Shown: one piece after another, positions 10,890-20,791 of the stretch
How positions within the stretch are numbered: position 1 is the stretch's first letter
How the letters are laid out: every line of letters starts with the position of its first letter
Source: Hetaerina americana
Taxonomy: Eukaryota > Arthropoda > Insecta > Odonata > Calopterygidae
Assembly: GCA_022747635.1 (NCBI GenBank)
Contig: JAKTNV010000020.1
Coordinates: 1,773,501-1,837,500 of the forward strand
Direction of reading: 5' to 3'
DNA length: 64,000 nt
The notes under the pieces: model-generated
What the model was told of the DNA's origin: nothing
The model's input: the letters and a program-made list of their open reading frames with translations, nothing else
Database searches by the model: none
Position numbers and translations under genes: made by a program

Positions 10890-12400
10890 TGAATGGACAA
10901 AAATACAAAATATGCATCATGTAATTCCTAACAAAACAAAAAATCTACCAACCTACTCTACATCAAGTCCCTCTTCAGCTCTGAGTACTTTCTTCATCCC
11001 GTCCAACATCCCTATCCCGTTCCTGCCCTTTCCACGTTTGCCTTACATTCTCCCCTCCATTACAGTCTTCAACATCCCACTGCCGGTCAATACCCCCTTC
11101 ATCCACTTTTCCTGCCTCCATACGATTTCACCCAACAAACCCCTTTCTTCGCCCACCATACCAAGTACTTTCGCATTTGTTTTCTTTTCTGTCCATTTCA
11201 CCTTTTCCATTCTTCTCCACTCCCACATTTCAAAAGCCTCCAGTGTACGTCTATCCTCCTGCTTCAATGACCACGTTTCCGCGCCGTACATAGATACGCT
11301 TCATATCAAAGTCCATGAGTCTTTTCTTAATATCCTTACTCAACGTCCCTGTCATCAACTCCCTCATCCTTGTGAAAGCCTCTTTGCCCAGCGCAATTCT
11401 TCTCCTTACTACCCTACTAATTTAACCATGTTGGTTCAAAACACTTCCGATATACATTAACTGTTCTACCTGTCTAGTTTTTTCACTCTTATTTTAATGT
11501 TAAGCTTAGCTTTCTTCTTACTAGGAAATCGCTTAACCTTTGTTTTAGTTATATTGGTTCTCATCCCATACCTGTCGCACTGAATTCCTAATTCACACAG
11601 AAATGCTTGCAACCTCTTGGCTTACTAACAAAATAAAGCTAGGTCATCAGCAAACATAACTGATTTTACGAACTCCACACCCACTTTCTTGATTACCTGC
11701 AGGTCTTTCCATGCCTTTTTAATCTTTTCGTCCACATATAGATTGAACAATCACGGTGATGATGATCAACCCTGCCTTACACCTCTTCCTAACACTGCCC
11801 ATCCGGACTGCCCATTCCCCACTCGCACCGGAGCAGTCCGAGATATGTACAGGTTGTGGATTAGCTTCCTTTACCTCCAATCTAGTCCTATTTTCTGCAA
11901 TATACTCATTAGTTTTTCCCAATTCACTCTATCAAGAGCTTGTTCGAGATCTACGATACAGGCAAATACCTCCTGGTTGTATTCTATATTCCTCTCGGTT
12001 CGCGATTAATAATCTCATCACATCAATGGCATCACGCGTACCTCTCCACTTCCTATACCCGAACTGATCATCCCCTAAGTAATCATTTGCCCTACTCTCT
12101 ATCCTTTTGTTTATGATCCTGAGGACAACTTTAGTGGCGTGGGATATCAAACTTATCGTCCTGTAGTCCTCACATGATGTAGCCTTTACCTTTTTCGGAA
12201 TAGGAACTAACACTGATCTCACAAAGTCTTCCGGCCAGATTTCTTCCTCATAGATACTACGAATCAGCCCATATAGCCTCTTCCTCCCACATTTGACTAA
12301 ACATTTCAATTGTTCCGCAGGAATGTTATCCATCCCCACGGCCTTATTTAGCTTAATTCTCCTCAATGCCCTTTTTATCTCATCGTGGTGTATGCCTGGA
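10890..12400 (-). pseudogene. LINE-A copy 3 reverse transcriptase and C-terminal region
   Basis: The minus frame at 12366-11932 reads KAVGMDNIPAEQL, EDYRTISLISHATK and GYRKWRGTRDAIDVM, then shifts because of the 7-bp insertion near 11995-12005 (plus-strand CTCTCGGTTCGCGATTAAT), ending in ICLYRRSRTSS. The downstream RT continues in another frame with the motif A, GVRQGC and ADDLALF-like regions (about 11640-11930), and the C-terminal block at 11043-11291 reads MYGAETWSLKQEDRRTLEAF. It has both the shared frameshift and private damage. Confidence 0.85.
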
Positions 12401-12942
12401 CTTAAGCTTTCTTCCTCATCGTCATGTTTATTTTCCTATGTCTAACTTTTTTGATCTAATTCTTTATAATACAGTTCTCCTATATATTCCATGCAATCTA
12501 TATGTTCCTTCCATCTCGCCTGGATCTGTTCTGTGTGAACTAGTATCTTATCCACTTTATCTCTAACTGTTAGTACAGATCTTCACTTCTTACTTCCCGA
12601 TAAAGATTTAACTTTGCCGAACAGCGCATCACTTTCACTCTTCCCCAGCAACCTTTCCATATCCTCAAACTGCGTCTTCCACCATCCTTCCCCGGCCATA
12701 TTTGTTGCCCGCCTCAATTCATTGTTTAACTCTTTGTACTTCATTTTGCCTATCTCTGTATTCATATTCATCCATTTTCTCCTCTCATCCATCTTTGTAA
12801 TCATCTCATCCGTTATCCATGGTTACCTAGTCCTTTTAAGCGTTAACGGTTCCAATAGTGTCTTTTGCGGTTTTGGACAACCCTTTGTTGATCCTGTCCC
12901 ATTTTTCTTCAATAGTACTTCTACATCTACATCTACATAATA

Positions 12943-12975
12943 CCCCGCAAGCCGCCGCAAGGGCGTGTGGCGGGG
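12943..12975 (-). other. LINE-B 3'-terminal stem-loop
   Basis: The outer stem pairs CCCCGC (12943-12948) with GCGGGG (12970-12975). The inner stem pairs CGCC (12953-12956) with GGCG (12962-12965) across a 5-base loop. The same structure is at about 16310-16340, 38670-38705 and 48097-48130 in other LINE-B tails, with a base-compensated version in LINE-C tails. In L2-type LINEs a 3' stem-loop is the RT recognition site (family knowledge); that role here is inferred. Confidence 0.75.
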
Positions 12976-13440
12976 GGTGTTAGGTCACCAACCGTAAAAA
13001 GGAAATATACCACAGGCAAAAGAAACAACACGGAAAATTACACCCACAGCAGCGCACACACTCATGCAAAAATCCCTTCATCCAATACTCATGCAAACAC
13101 ATATACCGCAAAACAACTAAAAAACTGCACCCCAGGATGCAGCACGAAAGCCATCCTACAACACGGAAGCCAGGACACAACAAGCAAGAAATTGAAACAT
13201 CACTACCACATGAAAATGTACCACGAAACACTCCACTCCCAAAGAGTCTGTAAAAGGCAAGGAATGCGACCCAACGTTGAACGTTGCAGGTAGCAGGAAT
13301 TTCCCCCCGCGGAGAGGGACGAGGGATTGAAAGGGAAACTTAAAAACACATGAACAGAACACGAATGATGTCATTCGGAAAGAATGGGTTATTATAACAA
13401 AACGCATAAGGTTAGTGGAAGATCATGCATTTAAATACAA

Positions 13441-14829
13441 CTAATTATTTTTTAGACGCTGAGGGTGGCAAGTGGAATTTTTGCTATCTATAACCCTGCA
13501 GTTGCTATCCCATATTGTCCGTGGGAAGAAGGAGTCCTTGAGTCGGCTAGTTCTGGCATCTATTTCCCGAATTTTATATGCATGATCCGAGCGACCAATG
13601 CATGTAGGAGTACGAATAATTTGCGAGACCTCGGTGGTGAAACATGCGGATCTAAATTTATTTAATAATTTCAATCTTGCATTGAATCGTCTCTCAGCCA
13701 ATGATTCCCACCCCAAATCCATGAGCATGTCGGTGACGCTTTGCGTTTTATCGTAGGAATTTTTTACAAAACGGGCTGCCCGGCGTTGAACCTTCTCAAT
13801 TTCCCGAATGAGACCTTTTTCACTCGGATCCCACACGCTGCATGCGTATTCTAAATGAGACCTTACAAGAGCGTGGTAACAACGTTCCTTGACCTTCGAG
13901 TCCCTTTTGCCGACAACGCGTCTAATGAATCCCAATTTTTTATATGCTTGACCGCAGACTTTACGTATGTGAGTGCCCCAAGTTAAGTCTTTTGTGAATG
14001 TGACACCTAGGTATTTTACCGTATCAACTACTGCTAGGTCACCTCCAGCTAATTTGTAAGCAAATCCCGTTGATCTTTTAAAGAAATTTACCACTGAACA
14101 TTTATTATAATTTAGAGTCAATCCCCAGTTAGAACACCATTTAGTAATGCAATCTAAATCCTGCGCTAGAATAAAACGGTCCTCCTCCCCAGATATCTCC
14201 CGATAGATCACCGTGTCATCCGCGAACATCCTAATTTTACTTTTCACTTCGCGGTTCAAATCGTTAACAAAAATCAAGAAAAGCAACGGCCCGATCACAC
14301 TTCCCTGAGTTACCCCCGACGTGACTCGAACGCTGTCGGAACTAGCGCCATCAAGGACTACCCTCTGTTCCCGCTCTGAAAGAAAATCTTTAACCCAACT
14401 TATGGCGCCCTTGTTTATACCCGCGACCTTTAATTTATGAATGAGTTTACCATGTGGGACCTTATCAAATGCCTTTTGAAAATCTAAGAAGATGGCATCC
14501 ACTTGCCTACCTCTCTCACCAGATAAAAGTAAATCATGTGTAAATAATCCTAATTGGGTTTCGCAGGAGTGGGTTTTCCTGAATCCGTGTTGATTGTCAC
14601 TTAAAAAGTTAACATTGTCAAGGTGTCTCATTATTGAACTGGCAATTATGTGCTCTAAGATTTTGCAACAGATAGAAGTGAGAGATATAGGTCTGTAATT
14701 ACTGGGATCCTCCCTGTCACCACCTTTAAAAATAGGTGTTATTTGCGCGGTTTTCCAAATCTTAGGTACTTTGCACTCTGTGAGGGATTTGTTAAATATA
14801 AATTCAAGGTACGGGGCACTTGGGTACGG
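13441..14829 (-). CDS. LINE-B reverse transcriptase, uninterrupted, 5'-truncated
   Basis: An open frame of about 462 codons runs from the insertion boundary to a TAA at 13441; the first internal Met is at 14631, but the frame and homology continue upstream of it. Blocks in order are KTAQITPIFKGGD, SNYRPISLTSICCKILEHI, GFRKTHSCETQL, motif A FLDFQKAFDKVPH, motif B SGVTQGSVIGPLLF, motif C FADDTVIY with both Asp, KYLGVTFTKDLTWG, and the C-terminal block VQRRAARFVKNSY with GRSDHAYKIREIDARTSRLK. This is the order of CR1/L2-type RTs. All catalytic residues I can check are present. With no endonuclease and no 5' promoter it is not expected to move by itself. Confidence 0.88.
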   Translation of the reverse strand, partial: PYPSAPYLEFIFNKSLTECKVPKIWKTAQITPIFKGGDREDPSNYRPISLTSICCKILEHIIASSIMRHLDNVNFLSDNQHGFRKTHSCETQLGLFTHDLLLSGERGRQVDAIFLDFQKAFDKVPHGKLIHKLKVAGINKGAISWVKDFLSEREQRVVLDGASSDSVRVTSGVTQGSVIGPLLFLIFVNDLNREVKSKIRMFADDTVIYREISGEEDRFILAQDLDCITKWCSNWGLTLNYNKCSVVNFFKRSTGFAYKLAGGDLAVVDTVKYLGVTFTKDLTWGTHIRKVCGQAYKKLGFIRRVVGKRDSKVKERCYHALVRSHLEYACSVWDPSEKGLIREIEKVQRRAARFVKNSYDKTQSVTDMLMDLGWESLAERRFNARLKLLNKFRSACFTTEVSQIIRTPTCIGRSDHAYKIREIDARTSRLKDSFFPRTIWDSNCRVIDSKNSTCHPQRLKNN

Positions 14830-14975
14830 GGGTACTTAGCTCTTTACCATCATCCATGATTTCCTCTACCGCCTGTTTGTGTTCCTTTTCAAACCATTTA
14901 ATGCTTCTACATTCCATTTTATAACTCGCCACCCCTGCCTTATCTTTTTGAAATGGACGCTACATTTCATAATAA

Positions 14976-15592
14976 CTAAATTGTGGTCAGAGTCCGCATC
15001 CGCTCCCGGGATCTGTGCGAATTTATCACACTGTTCCTAAACCTGTGTCTAACCAGGATATAATCTAGCTGATACCTTTCTGAGTCACCTGGCATTCTCC
15101 ATGTATACCTGCATCTTTTGTTTTGTCTAAACCAAGTGTTGGTGATGACTAACCCCTGGTTCCTGCAGAACTCAACTACTCTCTCCCTGCGGTTATTCTT
15201 CGTATCTAAATCGCATTCCCCCATCTCATCACCATCTTTGTCTTCGCCTACCGTCGCATTACAATGCCCCATCATTGGTATATGTTTTCTTGTACAAGCA
15301 CAAGCGTTTATGTTATCTAATTGATCGTATATCTTATCGACCTCTTCCTCTGTACGGTGGCTCGGTGGCAGGTTTACCTGAACAATGACCAAGTTCGTTG
15401 TTCTGGTTTTTTCTCTGACAGTAATATTCTATCCATTTCCTGTTCTATGTTGACTACGCCTCTTCCTACCTCTTCATTTAATACTATGGCAACCCGTCGT
15501 TGGATCTCGTCCCCGCCGCTGTATGTTATTCTATAATTATGACTCCAGTAATCCCTGCTATCCTTCCATCTCACATCGCATTGACCTAAAAT
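14976..15592 (-). pseudogene. LINE-A copy 3 endonuclease
   Basis: The minus frame 15392-14976 (138 codons) has the core MGHCNATVGEDKDGDEMGE, then VEFCRNQGLVITNTWF, YTWRMPGDSERYQLDYILV and RFRNSVINSH. The expected MGDWN is MGHCN here, so the catalytic Asp of the GDxN motif is His. The N-terminal part is in another frame at 15574-15374. The terminal SDHN region continues past a frame change at about 14990. It is APE-type, equivalent to 19557-20165. Confidence 0.83.
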
Positions 15593-15602
15593 ATTTATTT
15601 AT

Positions 15603-15946
15603 TTGAGGGGGCGTTGTCAGGTATGAAGGAGGGAAGAATAAAGAAGGGTTGAGCAGGAAGGGGACATGCAAGGGACAGAGGCAGGATGAGGTATAAGTGA
15701 TTCTAAGAAGGATATTATCAGGGAAGGGTTGTTCGGAACATACTGAAAGTGGAGGGTAAGGGGTGGGTGGGTGGATGGGAAAATACGCGAAGGGTGGAGT
15801 CATTTGGAGAGAGGGAGTTTCACTGTTTGCTGTGGAAAAAGGATTCTGAGGAGGGGAGAGTGGTTTACAAAAATATTGTCGTTTAAAATAACATTCATTT
15901 GTAATTTTACAATTTTATGTTGCTCTAAAATATCAATATCATCTGA
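15603..15946. other. Short non-repetitive spacer
   Basis: G-rich plus strand from 15610 to 15860, then AT-rich. Nothing recognised; the open frames at 15558-15803 (minus) and 15771-16130 (plus) are composition or LINE-B tail shadows. Confidence 0.5.
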
Positions 15947-16365
15947 TTTTAAGGCTCGCTTTCAATCCCTCGTCCCTCTCCGCGGGGGGCAATTCCTGCT
16001 ACCTGCAAAATTGGGTCGCATTCCCTGCTTTTTACAGTCTCCTCAGGGGGTAGAGTGTTTTGTGGTGCATGTTCATGTGGTGGTGGAGTTTCACATTCTT
16101 GCTTGTTGTCCCCTGGCTTGCGTGTTGTAGGATGGCTTTCGTGCTGCATCATGGGGTGCAGTTTTTAGTTGTTTTGCGGTATATGTGTTTGCATGAGTGT
16201 TGGATGAAGGGATTTTTGCATGAGTGTGTACGCTGCTATGGGTGTAATATTCCACGTCGTTGTTTTACATGTGGTATTGTTCATTTTTACGGTTAGTGAC
16301 CAAACACCCCCCGCCGCACGCCCTTGCGGCGGCATGCGGGGTATTATGTAGTTGTAGATGAAAAC
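15947..16365 (+). mobile_element. LINE-B 3' tail, 5'-truncated copy
   Basis: From about 15955 the sequence follows the 3' untranslated region of the LINE-B at 12921-13440 in the opposite orientation: the CCCTCGTCCCTCTCCGCGG block, the GTAGGATGGCTTTCGTGCTG block, then the terminal stem-loop (about 16305-16345) and a TGTAGTTGTAGATG tail. The RT is absent. It abuts a LINE-A endonuclease piece, so it probably inserted into LINE-A. Confidence 0.88.
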
Positions 16366-16432
16366 TTGGTTTAGACACCACAAAAGACGCAGGTATACAT
16401 GGAAAATGCAAGGTGACTCAAAAAGGTATCCC
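16361..16432 (+). mobile_element. LINE-A copy 4, short endonuclease piece
   Basis: About 70 bp reading as the NTWF / RHHKRRRYTWKM / GDSERY part of the LINE-A endonuclease, directly after the LINE-B tail. The remainder of the element is not present downstream. Confidence 0.75.
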
Positions 16433-16954
16433 TCAAATCCCCCGCCACACTTCTTTTTCGTCGCTTGAGGGGTAACTTCTTTGTTGATCTTCATGTTTAC
16501 GTAGCCCGAGGTGATGGAAACCCCACATTTAGGGTTTTCGAGCCCGTGACTTGCCGCCGCCGTTGCCGGCGAGGTTAATTATTCCTTACAATTTTCGTCC
16601 AGATGTTGTCCTGTCAAATATTTTACTCCTAAAGTTATGCCTAACCTTCAGTTGCGTATCAATGGGTTGTATTCTCGGTGTAGTCAACATTTATCGAATA
16701 AATTACTAGATTTGATAAAAATTTGCTGAATAAACTTAAATTTCTATTCGGTGACTACCTATATTACTGATTCAAAGTCCGTAGAGCCATTGAAGCAAGC
16801 TGGTATTTCGAATGAGTTTCCCTCGAAAAAACACTCTAGTATGAGTAAAATATTTCTAAAAAATTAGTGAAACTTACCTGAAACAATCGATACATGTGTA
16901 TTTGTGTATATTTATATTATTTATATGTCTATTATTAGGTAATCTTCCGGTTGA
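16433..16954. other. AT-rich spacer
   Basis: No gene or repeat recognised. A TA/TTA-rich stretch at 16900-16940 borders the LINE-A copy 5 3' end. Confidence 0.5.
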
Positions 16955-17025
16955 GGTACGTTTTTGGATGGACATAATTGCCAATTAAACAATTTGTGAC
17001 CCCTAGCAAAACACAACATCCTACT

Positions 17026-18960
17026 CTACACCAGGTCCCTCTTCAGCTCTGAATACTTTCTTCTTCCTTTAATCCCATCCAAAATCCCTATCCTGTTCTT
17101 TCCCTTTCCCCTTTCGCCAAACATTCTCCCCTCAATTAAAGTCTTCAACATCCCACTGCCGGTCAATACCCCTTTCATCCACTTCTCCTGCCTCCATAGG
17201 GGTTTTCCCAACAAACCCCTCTCTTCGCCCACCATACCAAGTGCTTCCTCATTTGTTTTCTTCTCTGTCCATTCCACCCTCTCAATTATTCCCCAAACCC
17301 ACATTTCAAAAGCCTCCAATCTACGTCTATCCTCCTGCTTCAATGACCACGTTTCCGCGCCGTACATAGCTACGCTCCATATCAACGTTATTACGAGTAT
17401 TTTCTTGCTCAACGTCCCTGTCATCGACTCCTTCCTCCTTGTGAAAGCCTCTTTGCCTAGCGCGATTCTTCTCCTTACGTCCCTACTACTTTGACCGTGT
17501 TGGTCCAAAACACTTCCGAAATACGTAAACTGTTCTACCTGCTCTAGTTTTTGCCCTCCTATTTTAATTAATAGCTTAGCCTTTTCCTTAATAGAAAATC
17601 GCATAACTTTTGTTTTAATAATATTGATTCTCATCCCATACCTGTCGCACTGAATTTCCAATGCACCCAGCAATGCTTCCCCTTAGCTGACTGACAAAGC
17701 AAAGCTTGGTCATCAGCGAATCCAACTGATTTTACGAATTGCCCGCCCACTTTCATTCCTACCTCCAGTTCTTCCCATGCCTCTTTGATCATTTCCTCTA
17801 CATACAGGTTGAACAGCAATGGTGATAATGGGCAGCCCTGCCTTACACCTCTTCCTAACACTGCCCATCCGCACTCCCCGTTTCCCACTTGTACCTGAGC
17901 AGTCTGAGCCATGTTCAAATTGTGGATTAGCCTCCTTTACCTCCAATATATTCCTATTTTCTTTAGAATACTCAGTACTTTTTCCCAATTCACTCTATCA
18001 AACGCTCTTTTGAAATCTACGAAACAGGCAAATACCTCCTGGTTGTATACTATATTCCTCTCGAATAATAATCTCATTACATCAATGGTATCACGCGTAC
18101 CACTCCCCTTCCTAAACCCATACCGTCCATCCCCTAAGTAAAAATTTGCCCTACTCTCTATCCTTTTGTTTATGATCCTGAGAACAACTTTAGCTGCTTA
18201 TTAACTTTAACTTACTGTCCTGTAGTCCTCACATTATGTAGCATTTACCTTTTTCGGAATAGGAACTAAAACTGATCTCACAAAGTCTTCCGGCCAGATA
18301 CCTTTCTCATAAATACTACTAATCAGCCCATATAATCTCTTCCTCCCACATTTTCCAAAATAGTTCGGTAGTCCCGCGGGAATGTTATCCACCCCCACGG
18401 CCATATTTGATTTCATCTCCCTTAACGCCCTTTCTATCTCTCAATATTCTCATTAGTTTTTCCCAGTTCACTCTATCAAAAGCTTTTTCGAAATCTACGA
18501 AACAGGCCTTGGAGGAATATAAAACACAACCTCCTGGTTGTGTTCTATATTCCTCTCGATTAATAATGCCATTACTGCAATTGCATCACGCGTACCTTTC
18601 CCCTTCCTAAACCCAAACTGATCATCCCCTAAGTAATCATTTTCCTTACTCTCTATCCTTTTGTTTATGATCCTGATAACAACTTTAGCTGCGTGGGATA
18701 TCAAACTTGTCGTCCTGTAGTCCTCACATGATGTAGCCTTTACCTTTTTCGGAATAGGAACTAAAACTAATCTCAAAGTCTTCCGGCCAGATTCCTTCCT
18801 CATAGATATTACGAATCAGCCCATATAGCCTCTTCCATATTTTCCCAAGCATTTTAAAAGTTCCGCGGGAATTTTATCCACCCCCACGGCCTTATTTTGT
18901 TTCATCTCCCTTAATGTCCTTTCTATCTCATTGTCTAGTATGCCTTCGACCTAAGCTTTC
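17026..18960 (-). pseudogene. LINE-A copy 5 reverse transcriptase with tandem duplication of its N-terminal half
   Basis: Reading minus, the first RT segment (about 18960-18450) runs from the KAVGVDK region through EDYRTTSLISHAAK and GFRKGKGTRDAIAVM to VNWEKL. It then jumps back to KSNMAVGVDNIPAG (18416) and repeats the same region (18440-17940) before continuing through TAQVQVGNGE, GVRQGCPLSPLLFNLY and FADDQALL to the C-terminal block (17673-17026; MYGAETWSLKQEDRRRLEAF). The two copies differ at many positions, so this is an old duplication or a chimera of two elements. The last 215 codons are open. Confidence 0.85.
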
Positions 18961-18981
18961 TTCCTCTACGTCATATTCTAT

Positions 18982-19410
18982 TTAAATGTCTAAATTTGTT
19001 GGTCTAAGTTCTTTGCTATACAGTTCTTCTATATACTCCTCCCATCTCTCTTTGATCTTTCCTGCATCAACTATTACCTTACCCGCCTTATCTCTAACTG
19101 TTAGCATAGATCTTCCTTTCATACTTTCCGATAACGATTTAACTTTGCTGTGCAGCGCACCGAATTCACTCTTCCTCTGCAAACTTTCCATATCCTCGCA
19201 CTGCATTTTCCACCATGCTTCTTTTGCTTTATTTGTTGCCCACGTCAATTTATTGTTCAATTCTTTGTGCTTCATTTTGCCTAAATCTGTATTTACATTC
19301 TTCCATTTTCGCCGCTCATCCATCTTTGTAATCATCTCATCCGTGATCCATGGTTTCCTAGTCCTTTTAGCGGTAACGGTTCCAATAGTGTCTTTTGCGG
19401 CTTTAGACAA
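18982..19410 (-). pseudogene. LINE-A copy 5 linker domain
   Basis: An open 142-codon stretch between endonuclease and RT: TRKPWITDEMITKMDERRKW, then a basic helical stretch ending in RWEEYIEELYSKELRPTNL. The same linker occurs in copies at 1422-1700, 12583-12804 and 37582-37872. Its role in RTE elements is not known to me. Confidence 0.8.
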
Positions 19411-19556
19411 CCCTTTCTTGAAACTTTCCCATTTTTCTTCGATATTTCAAGGCTCTTTACCATCCTCCATGACTTCCTCTACCGCCTGTTTGTATTCCTT
19501 CCTTTTCAACCCATTTAATGCTTCTACATTCCATTTTTTGACTCGCCGTCCCTGCC

Positions 19557-20165
19557 TTATCTTTTTAAACGGACGCTACATTTCATAACAACTAAATTGT
19601 GGTCAGAGTCCGCATCCGCTCCCGGGAAGCTGCGCGAATTTATCGCACTGTTCCTAAACCTGTGTGTAACCAGGATATAATCTAGCTGATACCTTTCTGA
19701 GTCACCTGGCATTTTCCATGTGCGCCTGCGTATTTTGTGGTGTCTAAACCAAGTGTTGGTGATGACTAACCCCTGTCGCCTGCAGAACTCAACTGCTTTC
19801 TCCCCGCGGTCATTCCTTGTGCCTAAACCGTAGTCACCCCCCTCATCACGATCCCTTCCTTCGCCTATTGACGGAATCCAATCCCCCATCACTATCAAAT
19901 GTTTCCCTCCAGGAACACACTCGATTATGTCCTCTAACTGATCGTATATCCTATCGACCTCTTCTTCCTTATGATTGCTCGGTGACATGTATACCTGAAT
20001 AATAACCAAGTTCGTTGGTTCTGCTTTTATCTCTATAAGTAATAATCTATCTGTTACCTGCTCTATGTCGACTACGCTTCTTCCTACCTTTTCATTTAAT
20101 ACTATTGGCCACCCCTCGTTGGCTTTCGTCCACGTCGCTGTATATCCTTCCATCTCACATCGCAT
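19557..20165 (-). pseudogene. LINE-A copy 5 APE-type endonuclease, open frame
   Basis: 202 codons without a stop cover most of the domain: LVIIQVYMSPSNHKEEEVD, VMGDWIPSIGEG, NDRGEKAVEFCRRQGLVITN, RRTWKMPGDSERYQLDYILV and PGADADSDHNLVVMK. The SDH triad motif is intact, but the GDWN motif reads GDWI, so the conserved Asn is lost. The pattern resembles BovB/RTE endonucleases and the craniofacial-development-protein-2 paralogues derived from them (family knowledge). The very N-terminus (LGxxEVRWK) lies upstream and is altered. Classed as a pseudogene because of the catalytic change and the broken RT. Confidence 0.85.
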
Positions 20166-20734
20166 TGACCTAAAATATTTATTTTTCCCCTTCCCATCTC
20201 TCGCTTAATATTGTATTATTTCCTCTGTCCTCATCATTGCCGTAACATTTCACATTCATATTCTGACTAATTTGGTCTTCTTGTCCTGCGTCTTGTGTCT
20301 TTCTGCTTTCGGTTTTCCCTTTCAAGGTTTTCGTGGGACGACGACCGCGGGAGCCTTGCCTCCCCCGCTGTCGGGCACGGCACACGGCCGATTGGGCCGA
20401 GCCCCGTAGTTGCCAGGACTCAAAATCTCTGTATTGTCCATGATATTTATCTTGGGAATGATAATTGAGGTGGTTTCCCGTTGCCTTCCTCAATAGTGTT
20501 TTTAACGTGACACCATCACTTACTGGCCGCCCCACTGGGGTCAGACGCCATTGCAGCCGCCTCACTGAGGAACAGACGCTGCGTGACTACCTTTCGTCTG
20601 GCTCCTAACCTTCGACCTATCTGGCATGGGTGACCCTACCAGGAGCAATTATTATTTCTCCCGCCAGCACAGCTCTAGGGGTCATCGGAAAGCAGACGCC
20701 CTTCCACAACGTTAAGGTTCTAGTCCAGGGAAGG

Positions 20735-20739
<5 letters not shown>

Positions 20740-20789
<50 letters not shown>
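20740..20789. repeat. (TA)n microsatellite between LINE-A and PLE
   Basis: A pure TA run of about 50 bases. It touches the 5' end of LINE-A copy 5 on its left and the inverted terminal repeat of the PLE on its right. Confidence 0.95.

Positions 20790-20790
<1 letters not shown>

Positions 20791-20791
<1 letters not shown>

Larger units (their letters stand above)
12921..14831 (-). mobile_element. LINE-B, CR1/L2-like retrotransposon, 5'-truncated, recent-looking insertion
   Basis: This 1.9-kb insertion into LINE-A copy 3 is flanked by the 6-bp repeat GTACTT (12915-12920 and 14832-14837). On minus it contains an open RT (14829-13441), about 500 bp of 3' untranslated sequence and a terminal stem-loop (12943-12975), and ends in a TAGATG-type tail (12921-12940 as its complement). 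The absence of any stop in the RT and the clean junctions suggest it is younger than its host copy. The 5' end, including any endonuclease, is missing, as is usual for truncated LINE insertions. Confidence 0.9.
10875..15602 (-). mobile_element. LINE-A copy 3, 5'-truncated, split by LINE-B
   Basis: On minus, the 5' part (15602 to 14832) holds the endonuclease. The element is interrupted by LINE-B (12921-14831) and resumes at 12920 with the linker and RT down to the 3' end near 10875. The two halves join exactly when one of the two GTACTT copies (12915-12920 and 14832-14837) is removed. The 5' boundary near 15602, just before the DILGL block, marks truncation, since the copies at 20180-20740 and 45360-45900 continue further upstream. 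Confidence 0.88.
16955..20740 (-). mobile_element. LINE-A copy 5, most complete RTE-like copy, with internal RT duplication
   Basis: On minus it begins at a (TA)n array (20740-20789) and has the 5' non-coding segment (20740 to about 20170), endonuclease (20165-19557), linker (19410-18982), RT and C-terminal region (18960-17026) and 3' end near 16955. The RT N-terminal part occurs twice in tandem (see the RT entry), so the copy is longer than the others. The 5' segment matches 231-700 and 45430-45905. Confidence 0.9.

Noticed and set aside
12921..13020. GC-rich stem-loop blocks as independent MITEs
   Set aside because: They are the 3' ends of LINE-B and LINE-C; the complete copies at 12921-14831 and 47226-48149 show the attachment.
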